A program made the translations under genes and the position numbers. 60,000 nucleotides of DNA from Branchiostoma floridae (taxonomy: Eukaryota; Chordata; Leptocardii; Amphioxiformes; Branchiostomatidae): assembly GCF_000003815.2 (NCBI RefSeq), contig NC_049980.1, positions 22,707,249 through 22,767,248 of the forward strand, read 5' to 3'. A model generated the notes under the pieces. The model did no database searches. It was not told the origin of the DNA and saw only the letters and a list, made by a program, of their open reading frames with translations. Of the stretch, positions 39,768 to 51,700 are shown in pieces (the first letter of the stretch is position 1; every line of letters begins with the position of its first letter).

Positions 39768-42700
39768 ATGGGACCAAGACAGAGGTGAGTTCGTCCGCAC
39801 TTGTCTAAACAACCTGTAACGTTAAATGTGTTGTGATGTGGTAGAAACTTTGGCACAACAGCAAAATTCGTGCCTTGATACCAGCAAGGAGGTTCAACCT
39901 CCTTGACAAGAGTTGGGGGTACGACATCAGAACACGTAAAAGAAAGCTTTAAAACTGCTGTACTGCACATTACCCTTGTCCCACGAACACAGCATTCCTC
40001 TGTTTGTACACAATGATCCACTATGTATTGCTACGATAAGTCATATTTGAGTGGAGAAACAGAGGTTCTGTTAGAAGTTATGCACATGTGTAACGTAATC
40101 ACCCCCAGACGGTGCCTAAGCAGGAGGCAGACGTGCTAAGTTACCTTGTCTAATTTGTCTCTCAAGTGTTGAACAAAATCCCCTGTTGTGATAAAACAAG
40201 GACCTTTTTGCTTTGTTCTCCTAGAAGGTCTGTAAGAAATATGTGGAAAGTAACAGACTGCCTGTAAGAATGTTGTAACAAAATTTATGGTAACATAAAA
40301 GTCCTTGGCCAGGCTACAACTCATGAAGTAACGTCTAGCACTGTGTTACTCAAACTTAACGTCTTAAATATTTGTGTTTCCTGTCTTCTCGGGCCCACAT
40401 TTGGTTTCGCTCTAAGTGACTAAAGAAACGAACGTTGCGTAGTGCCAGACGAGTGTATCCTTGTGGACCTTAGGCAAATAAGGGAAAGGTCAGCAGGGGT
40501 CAAGTAAACTGTTCAATGACCCCTGTGCCCGTGATAATGTTGGTGGGAAGCTGTCTAAATGGTTCCATTTGTGCTTACAGAGGGTGAACCCTCAACAGAT
40601 AAGCCAAGAAGTTACTTTTTGATGACAAAAAACAAAAGCGCTTCAGGATTGGCGTATCAGAAAAGTACAAAATCTTAAGAAATCTTGAATTTTGACTTTC
40701 TACTGTTTCATTTTGTTATCTCTTCTACTGCTGAGTTTTAAAACCAACTAATCATCATGATATATATGGTGGAATGGCCGGATAAATGTTGTAATGTGAT
40801 CGTTTCCTGTTTTGTACGCACGTCGCTTTATTTTCTTAAAACTTTCTCTCGAGAAATGCTGACTATTAGTAGTCTGAGTCTGGCAGAGTGTTTGTGTATG
40901 TATGGACTGGGGCGGTTGGCGGTCCCAGAGGCGGGGATGTTGTAACAGTTCTGCTTCTGTTTTCGATTCCGCTCTAAAAACTGCTGATGGACCTTGTCAG
41001 TGGCTTTCCGGCCCATCTGTGCGTTCTGACTGTCCATTAGAAAGAGGGAGGAAGAACTTCAAGAAGGAAAGGTTCTCTTTCGAAGATGTAAAAACCGAAA
41101 GCGTCAAAAGTTATTTAATGTCCCGCAAAATTGGCAACATGCCACATGAGGTAACGTTAATATAATTTGTATGTGTGCAGGCAGTTATGCAGGCAAAAAG
41201 GAGAGAAGAGTCTTCTGTTTAAAAAAAAAATTATAGGTATAGTCTCTCTTCAGGGGAAAAATGGAAACGGCTGACGACATAGACATCGGCATTTGTTTTC
41301 TCATGATGCTCTTGCCGTTTCCACTATCTAATGTACTTTAATTCTTAGTTGATCAACCCTGTGTACACCAGCATGTTGTTCAACGGCGTTTCTACGTCGG
41401 AAAGGTAAGAGAAATGACGTAAGAGTTTCACACTGACTTTATTTGGTAGTCGTGGTGACAACTGACAAGCGCTATGTAAAGTATGTTACCTGCCTTTTGA
41501 AGACAAGTCTGAGATTCCGAAGTACGCATGATTTGGGTGATTCGGAAGGTCCCAGAGGCGGGATGTTGTGACAGCCTTGTTATTGTTCAGTCAGGCTGAA
41601 AGGTAAAGACCGGTTTTGTCTTATCGGCCGTCGATCTGTCTTTTGTCCGCCAACAAGACACAGAATTGGGCTGCTGTGGAGGGAATTATCTACGGACATA
41701 GCAACGCAGCATGACACATATTGCAAACAAGCGACACACGACGAAATCGTGAAGTTCTAGTCGATTTAGAACACACTGGCCAGTTCATGATAACAAGGAG
41801 GCCAATTTTTCTTTATAATGATTATTATTCTTCTAAAGATTATCATCTTATCATCTATAATCTCCATGATGATGTTTACGTAGCCCCCCCCCCCCCCAGC
41901 AAAAACATAACTGAAAGCACCATGCTGATACTGTAGCCGTAGGAAATTTACCATAACCCTATGTTAATTTCCCAGCTGTGTAAGGTAAGGCGGATCACAA
42001 GTACCCGTAATTTGAGAAACAGCACAGAAGGTGATGATTATTTCATCGTTCCTCTTTCCCATTATGGGACAGGAAGCCGCCCAACTTCGTTTTCATTTCA
42101 ACTGTTCGTGTTTTAGAACGAGTTGTGCTTCGACAGCACAAATTTCAGCTGGAACAAGTCCAAATGTACTAACAGAAGATTTGCTGCTAAGTTTTTGCGA
42201 TATCTAAATTATGAATGCATTGTTGTACTGGTTGAGGTGTGCGCGGGGCTGCAGGATGTATATTGTCGTGTACTTGTGACTATTGCACATGCCACCTTTG
42301 ACCCAGACAGGTGTGTACCTGACCGTCACACCTGGCTGCCCACACACCAGGTGTTTGTCATAGCTCAGGAAATGAGCCATCGGCGGAGCTGACCGGCAGA
42401 CGTGACGAAGTACCTGCTTCATGTTTTCGTTTATAAAAGTCTACTTGTAGTTTTATTGTCTCTAGTACAGAGAAGATTTGTATATTACCTTCAGCAACAA
42501 GGTCAAAAGACATTAACGTCATTTTGTACATATATTTTCCCTACATCGACAACGCCCAAGTGGGAAAATGAACGCTTGCTACCGCACCATAAGCTGTAAT
42601 ACTTTGCTAACAGGAAGTTTGTGATTTATGATAATACAAAAAAATGTTTTTGATGGCCCTCCTTTCATTTGCCACTGCCAGATACAGTACATGTACATTA

Positions 42701-45700
42701 AAACTACAACTGGATGAGTGTAGCGTGACAATACGTTTCCCCGGAGTGTAGATAGTATCGCATTCCTTATACAAGGGATCAACTTGAGGAAGGATACGAT
42801 GTACAGAAGTGATATCTCATAAATGATTGATAGCTTTGGATGATGGGTTTAAGTATCTAACCACAGTATCTATCACCAGTCCATTCCACGACATAAACTG
42901 TGGCTCACCGCCAGTACTGCAGTACTTAGTACCCATTAAAAGTTACGTCATGCTTCCGTCATCACGATGTGTACTAATATGGTGCTTATACAGGAGATCG
43001 TCAGGATCAGGAAGATGATATTGCAATCCTAGCCTGTCGTGACTTCCGTCTTTTATGACTCACACATCAGCGAAACATTTCATTTTTTTGTACCAAATAT
43101 GGTTGATATGTTCACAAGTCTGGGGTGAATTACTTCTATACGACAGATAGTTTCATTTGACTCTTCTCATTCATAGCATAAAATATCTCTAAAGGAAGTC
43201 TTTGCCCCATATCACATGATATCTTACTATAAGCTCCAAAGATGTCGTATGTCAACATTTTGATACAAGAAATATTTTCTTCCCGCCTCTGCAGAAACTC
43301 GTATGTGCGGCTACCGAGCGCCGTGTTGTGTCTGACAGTGCTGGTGACCCTGTGTTTGGGGACCTTGGCAGAAGGTAAGCCATTCTATGTTATAATCGGA
43401 AGGAAAATCTCCATAGACTTAGTCTCCTGAGATATGTTGAAAGGCAAAATCGTACCAGTTCCTGGAACACAGGGTCTAGCTGCTCCAGGAACGATTTGAC
43501 CTTTCTACATCTACTTGGAGACCATGACCTCTATAGAAGCCTCCACAGCCTCCTAAGTGGCAATTCTTACATCGTGTTTTTCTGCAGCTCCTGGTTATTA
43601 TTATGCACCGTTTCCTGATTTCTATCGCGTTCCGACGGTTATAAGTTTCTTGACAAAATACAAAATTCATCGGCCATCAGAATACGGCAGCAGCCAGGGA
43701 ATAGTATATGTATCATCGGGAAACCACTACTCACAAATCAGAAGACAGAAGTTCGGCTTCGGCTTTTTTGGGGTATTTTAGGCACTCTCGATTATGTATG
43801 TTTTCTTCATGTCCGTCGGACAAAAACGTCCAGAAACTTTAAAAACAACCGGAGCCTAACCTCTGTTTGAAGAGAAATACGAACAAGGGAAGAACGCGCG
43901 CGTTCTGAGGGCTATGGAGGACCTTGGCAGACGGCAAATCAAGCGTCACGAACTCCCGCCACGGAAGTGCGGTCTGCACCGTGCAGCTGGGAGATAAGGT
44001 CGTCTATTTTGGTAGGATAGGAACTACGTATGGAGTGTACGGCTGTACTCATGATCGGGAAAACACAACAATACCGTTACAACATTAATGTTCACCTCTC
44101 CGCGATTTGAAACAATCAGAGTCAACTGCCACCTTCACGTGTCACTCTGGAATGTCTTAAAAACAACCTACCACATTTTCATGGCGTTAACTTTGACAGA
44201 AGAATGTGAGACGCGCTATTGTAACCGGTAGAGTTGCGACGAGCTTGCCAAAATGTTTCCCTTTAGTTATAACTTCTCCAGATCATGACGGAAGTGTCAA
44301 AGAGTCTCATTTCTGATTAACTTCGAATTCTCATGGATATACTTGCGTATTATTGTTTCATGTAATGTTTGTATAACGTTAGGTTGAAACATGGCTCTCC
44401 AATGAAGACTGCACACGAATGATGTCCACAATTTCCCATCGCATATTCGCAGTCTTGTTCCTTGTACCTCCATGATTACCTTTGCAAGATCTTTAAGAAT
44501 CTAGTTTAAACGTCTTTGATGTTTAGAACGTTTAAACCTTGACCCTTGCGTGTAATATTTCTATGGCGTGACGTCGGAGTTGTAATGCAGCGCCAACTGA
44601 TAGCAAAACAGGAAAGAATGTGGGAAGTTGTCTAAAATACAAAGCGGTTTAATTTCACCAGTTCCACTTGAACGTAGACGAAAGTATACTGCAAACTTGG
44701 TGAAATCCCGCAATAGTGTATGGAAGAAGAAAAAAAGATAACATTTCATCTCGAAATATGATAAACAACAAACATATGTCATAAAGCTGATATCTTAGCT
44801 TCACAGTTTCCTAGCTTTAATACGTACATATAGGCCTGAATATTGCTTCCAAACATAGCCTTGGAGCACTGTGACAGGTTCATCCTCTTCATCTGTCTCG
44901 GAAATCCGACACCGCCCGGAGTGAATCTCGCCTATCAGTCTGTGTAATCATCCGAAACTTTCCTTCCTTCACAAAATAGCGGCCTTGTGCCATCTTAGGG
45001 CTCAACCGCTAACTGTCTTCAAACACCAGGATGGAGCTATTGGTAATCTACCGACGGATGTTAGGAGGGGATATTGTAACGCTTTTTTGCTATATTGAAC
45101 CGTTCCCAACATTTATTGGAGATTATATGGAACTCGTATTTTACAACCTTAGGCCTCGCTCCATTATTTTGTTGAAATGTTTGATAAAAATGTGCATTTT
45201 TTAAAAACAGTACTATAACTTTCTTTGTCTTTCCAAAGGTGATGACGTATGTTCGAAGAACAGCCCAGCTTCGTGCGCGGAATGTCTTAGGCGCGGTCCG
45301 CAGTGTGCGTGGTGTGCAGAGGAGGTACGGGAAAATTTGTTTTGGGGCTTCATTTTTCTTGTGCTGTCATTCTTTTTTCTTTGCTAACATGTGCCTATAG
45401 GTTATTGGTTTTATTGTCGTTTTGGTATGTTTGTATGACATCTTTTGAACAATATCCCTTTCAGTCTTACGTTGAAGGATCAGCATCAAGGTGTGACGTC
45501 ATCTCAAGATTACAGGAGAACGGATGTGCAGCAAGTCAAATACAAAATCCTGCCAGCGCCACAGTCATCTCTCAGGTGCGTTTACCCGCCGTCGTCTGCA
45601 CACTTAAAACCTTAATGTAAAAAAAAAACAACTACTTCATATGCGAAATGCACAGGCGCTCATTCTATTGCGTTTCATGTATCTACCGGTACCAGCCCCT

Positions 45701-48700
45701 GTTGGGTGATTAGAAGAAGGTCACAATATTCTGTGCAGTGTACATGGGAGTAATATTGAGACTTGATTATTTAACACATTTATTTAGCCTTGAAAAGTAT
45801 TTTAGGACAGAAAACGTGATAGTTGGAAAAGTTGTGATAACTTGGCTTTTAGCGGTTACTCAATAATTGTCTATATATTAGTGAATTAATGTTATAGAGG
45901 GGTGCTATCACATTTTTTCTCTAGTAGACACAAATTTAGACCAATCTTTTAACCTTTTATTAGTAAAATAATGGGATAAAGGGTTGCTATTACATAATTA
46001 ATGTGATAGCAACCCCTTATCACACTATTTTGCTAGTAATACCCCCTTTCCACTAGGACGGCGCTCTCACCGCGCTCTCTCTGCGACCTAAAATTTGACA
46101 GATCGTTCAACGAATTCTATAGAAAAGAAACGAATCTTTTTACACCTTGTGTGCTTTGTTGTCTTCTCAGTCACACTTTTACATTTTGTATGATATACCA
46201 AGTGTTAAAGTAAAGATTACACATATCCTATTTAGGTCGCAGTGAGAGCGCAGCACGATCGCCGTCTAGTGGAAAGGGGGCCTAAGAGATGTCGGTCTAT
46301 TAGTGAAATAATGTGATAGCAACCCCTTATCACATTATTTTACTAGTAAGAGATGTTAAGAATGTATCTATTAGTGAAATAATGTGATAGCAACCCATTA
46401 TCACATTATTTTACTAGTAAGAGATGTTAAGAATGTATCTATTACTGAAATAATCTGATAGCAACCCTTTATCACATTATTTTACTAGTAAGAGATGTTA
46501 AGAATGTATCTATTACTGAAATAATCTGATAGCAACCCTTTATCACATTATTTTACTAGTAAGAGATGTCGGTCTATTTGTTTGTTAGCAGCACATTGCA
46601 CTAGTACTAGTATTAATGTGCAAGTATCAATTGCTTACATCACGTATCGATATCGTTAAGATCACTGGGTGAAAGTTGACGAGGCTTAGAAGGTGAATGT
46701 TTACAAGATTAACAGCACAGTGTAACAAGAAAGGAGACTAAAGGAAGGCGCAATGTTTCATATCTCGTCAACTGACAGTTATGGCTACGTCTCCATTACA
46801 TTTTCCAGCAAAAAAAAAGAATTTACTTCGTGTGGCCAAAGTCTATAAGAAACCCGAGTTATTTATTACCTTTCCCGCGGTTTGTTTTAGTAGCACCTTA
46901 TATCAATGTTTACTATCTACACAGGGACGCCCACTCAGCTCCACAGGGAGCCAGACAGGCAGTGACGTCACGCAGGTGTCACCGCAGGAAGTGCGTCTCA
47001 GTTTACGGCCAGGTGAGAATCCGAAAATTCCCTTATATGGGCTTGTGCTTCTCTGCCGACTGGCTTCCGTACGTGCCCTTGGATTGCCGAGTTTTACCTT
47101 ATATGGGAGTCGTCGGTAAATATTGGAATACTTTTCATGACGCCATAGATTATTCAATGAAATAGTCATGAGCTAGTCCAATGGGAAAACGTCCGTTCTT
47201 GACTAAGTATTAAGCTTTAGTTGAAGATTATTTGAACTCTAAATAACCTAAGACGTACACTGCCTAAGGCGCTTGGATAGCAAAGGCGATAACAGCCAAT
47301 GAAGCACGTCTGGAATGTACAGAAACACACATACTGATAACAGTTTTTGGTATGTCGGACCGGAGCTTTGGTTACTGCTTACTTTAGTCAGCTTGCTTTC
47401 CGAATATTGTTTGTTTCAGCTGCTGTGTTATTTCATACCGCATACGTTGTGACTTGCTGAAGTAATGTTAATCATAGATAAAGTTACACATGCACATTTT
47501 ACCGTTGTCACGGACCTCTTCGGTTAGGGATAACTTCAATCAAATCATACACCTCGCCCTGTAACAGAAATGGCATAATCAAATAAACGTACTCTCCTGT
47601 AGGTAACTTTTTATGCTGTTTTCTTTCATATCACCAAACTGGATGACCTTGAGTATTTTGCCCACAAGGTTCCTTCCATTTTGATAATCATTTCCCGATG
47701 TATCGAATATTTTGTTTATCTCTTTTCCTTTGGACAGAAAACGTTGGCTATACCGTACGCTCTATTTTTCCCAGGTGACAGCGCCCAGGTACAGATGCAG
47801 GTGCGCCAGGTGAAGGACTACCCAGTAGACCTGTACTACCTCATGGACCTGTCCAAGTCTATGGACAACGACTTGCAAAACCTCAAGACGCTAGGAGTCA
47901 ATCTCAGTAAGAACTTCCTTGGGAAAAACGATATAAACTTGGATGGCACAAAGACCTTCTTTTTATTTCTTCTTTGATTCATGTACCCAAAGTTGTGTAA
48001 CATTTGCTTATTGTTATAAAATATTTCATCATGTCCTTCTGTCGCTACAGTTAACAAGATGAGAAACATCACCAGTAACTTCCGGGTCGGGTTCGGGTCC
48101 TTTGTTGACAAGACGGTGGCGCCGTACGTGAACTTGGCTCCTGGGAAGTAAGTAACGTTACAAATATTCTCTCATGTCATCTCAAAATTCACTGTGAGAA
48201 AAGAGGTATCCGTTGTACAAAAGGGACATAAGCGCTTGTAAGAATGTCAGAGCAAAGCTTTTGAGTGAACCTCTTCTTGGAGAAAAAACGGCGGATTTGG
48301 TGCATGAGGCGATGCTCATGAAATGTTAGAACCTAGCTAGTTGCATTTATTGTGCGACAGTAAACAAGTTTTCAAGAATATTGCGCAGATAGTCGTGTGT
48401 GTTTATCGTTTAAATTTCAGCTGTCGGGCAATGTTGTTGTTGATCGTTGTCACACGTAAAACAGAGGTCTCTTTTTCGGCGAGGTGCCTCTAAAAGGTCA
48501 AGGGCTAGCAACCGGCCTATTCGTATACCCCACTCAGAGAATACAAAGTGAACAACAGCAACGCAATTCAAAGTGAACAACAACAGCAACAACATTGTCA
48601 ATGGATGGTTCTGCCATATGCCATAACTTCGCTAAAAGTCCTCGGCAAAATATCATCATCCGTCATAACATGTACCACGTTCTCCTCCCACCCCATGTAG

Positions 48701-51700
48701 ACTGAACGAGCCGTGCGGCGGCTGTGCGCCCGTGTTCGGGTTCAGGAACGTGCTGTCCCTGACGGACCAGGCCGAGGAGTTCAGCGTACAGCTGGGGCAG
48801 CAGCAGGTGTCCGGCAACCTGGACCAGCCGGAGGGCGGCTTCGACGCGCTCATGCAGACCGCCGTCTGTAACGTAAGGGTCTTTAAGCCGTCTTCAGTAA
48901 CCGTACTCCTTATGAAGTTTGCATAAGTTGCAGGTTCATCAGATTTTTTGTTTTAATGATGGAACTGAACTTAGCTGATGTGATAGTTATAATGTCACTG
49001 GCTATACTTGTTAAATGTTGGTTAAATCTGGTATATGTTTACAAAGATGTCATGTACTTTCAGGAAAAAATAGGCTGGCGAGAGAAGGCCACCAAGCTGA
49101 TCGTGTTCGCCAGTGACGCGCCGTTCCACTCGGCTGGGGACGGGAAGCTGGGCGGCATCCTGACGCCTAACGACGCCAAGTGCCACCTGGACTCCTCCGG
49201 CACCTACACCGAGCTCAACAACCTGGTGAGCAACACTGAGCCTTGATGACCAGGGCCGTTAGGATTTAAAACTGCACTTTGAAACAGCATTTAGTCACCA
49301 TCACTGACCGTAGACCCTAGCTATTTGATTATTTTGTTCCTAAGTACTATTTTATGATCGCTACCGTATACTGACTTTGATGGCTCCTTATCTCAGCATC
49401 GTGGGTCTAGCGCCTCCGCACATACATATCTCTCGGGGGGAAACCTGTTTTAGACCTAGATCCATTACATTTGGAATTCTTAAGTATATAGGTCTAGTTT
49501 GCATTGGCAACTGAAGTCTACTACGCACCACACTGTTTTTCTCTGTTCTTTATGGAGCTCTGGACCGGCTGTTTGTTGATGCTAAGTTTTTCCCACGCGT
49601 GTTCCAGGATTACCCGTCAGTAGGCCAGCTGATCGCCGTGCTGGAGGAACGGAACATTCAGCCCATCTTCGCCGTCACCGGGGAGCAGATCGACATCTAC
49701 AGGGTCAGTACTTATGTTATGATTTTGCGTGTTTATAATATTTACCACTTTTGCGCACAATGAATATGAATATGAATGTTTAGCTTTCCAAATTCCATAG
49801 CGTGGTGTTCATGTGATTATAGTTTATTGCAAATTCTGAGGGATGATTACGAATAATAAGGTACAATTAAAGAAAACAATGACAATGTAGCGATGTTTCT
49901 CTTCTGCATGATGTTATTTGCTACATGTTCTAAACCTGCAACCTTGCATTTTCTTGTGACATTTTGATATGGTTTTGTATATCTGTTTTGTAGGGTCTGG
50001 CAAATATGTTCTCTGGCGCCATCGCAGAAACTCTAGCTGAAGACTCTTCCAACGTCGTGTTCTTGGTAGAGGATGCCTACAAGGTAAGAAGCATTGCCGT
50101 TTTAATTATTTTGACAGTTTGCCGTATCTGTCTAGATACGATTAACTGCGTCATACGTACGATGTGGTATCTTCACAAGACTGCTATTCTTAGTTTCTGT
50201 ATAACGGGAAATGCGCTGTCGTTGTATGTTATAAGATCTTTACACTTTTGACTTCAAATAGTTTTGAACGTGATGTGAAATGTGAAAGGGAAAAACGCCT
50301 TCAGAAGTTTCTCATATCACAGTGATTTCATACGCTATTTCCGTACACGAAGTAAAGCTCCTGCCAATTACACGCTGTAGATCAGTCCTTGGCAATCAAT
50401 CAAGCTCTGATCCTTGTCAAGTTCAAGTGACCCGTTGTCTATGTCACTAACATGTCAATAATTTCTGTTTCTTCGTAAGAAACTCCGTTCCGAGGTAAGG
50501 ATGCAGGCCCCCAACGTGCCTGAGGGGATCGAACTGCAGTTCACGGCTCTCTGCCTGGACAACCAGGTGATAGAGGGCGCTGCTGAGTGCAAGAATCTAG
50601 CGGTCGGTGACACCGTCGCGTTCAACATAACGGTCAAGTTAGCCGAGTGTCCGCAAGATGGCGGTGAATTGCAGTTCTCGCTGAACCCGGTAGGTTTCGG
50701 AGACGAGATGAAGATCAAGGTGACAACGATGTGCTCCTGCGACTGCTCAGTGGACGCGGTAAGTCATGTCACTAACATCTCCATTCCACTGGGCCAGCGT
50801 CTTCGCTGCGACCTAAAATTTCACAGATCACTGAACGCATTTTATATGGTTTGACCTTTTGTCAGTGATGCATTTACATTTTACATGATATTCTAATTAT
50901 TAGATAAAGGGTTGAAAAAAATCCAATCCAGTGCATTCTCCGTCTAGTGGAATGGAGACCTTTTCAACCCGTCAAGGGATTTTTTTTGTCAAATTTCAGT
51001 GTGCACTTGGCCCGTTTCAATAAATAAACAAAGTACGAATATCTTCTCCTTTCTCTTACTTCACCCCTACGGTCATTCGTTTATTCCAATTTTTTCACCC
51101 TCACCCCAGGTCCCGGACAGCGACCAATGTTCTGCCGGTAACGGTACTCTGGAGTGCGGAGTCTGCGTTTGCAACACGGGCAGGTACAAATCTACTATTT
51201 GTACCAGTATATACCTTCATGTATGTTCGTCTTGTATGGAGATGGGTCATCCAGGGATGATAGAATCGATTACAGACAATGTGGAGCCAAATAAAAGTAA
51301 ACTAAATATTGCCTGAGAGAAGAAGAAAAAAAAGAGTTATAGTTAGGTGACTTAAGACAACGCTGTCTGTTTTTGCTCCTTATGTGTTGATGTGACTTGA
51401 GCACCCTCCTATCGTTCCAAAGGTACGGCCAGACGTGTGAGTGTAATGCAGACAGTGTAGAAGCCGTGGACGAGACCAAGTGTCGGATGGACAACGCCAC
51501 GGCCGTGTGCTCGAGTCGTGGAGACTGCCTGTGCGGACAGTGTACGTGCTCAGCTCGCCAGGACCCGCGGGAGAAGGTCTGGGGCAAGTTCTGCGAGTGC
51601 GACAACTTCTCTTGTCTAAGACACGACAGGCTCATCTGCGGTGGTAAGTGTTTCTGAGCTAGGAAGATAAAGACAGTACAGATAGAAACTCAGATATATT

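Noticed and set aside
43588-43781. Possible extra exon after CTGCAG at 43587 in beta-B
   Set aside because: The exon at 43295-43374 joins directly to 45239 in phase to give the normal signal peptide-PSI junction; inserting this block has no support.
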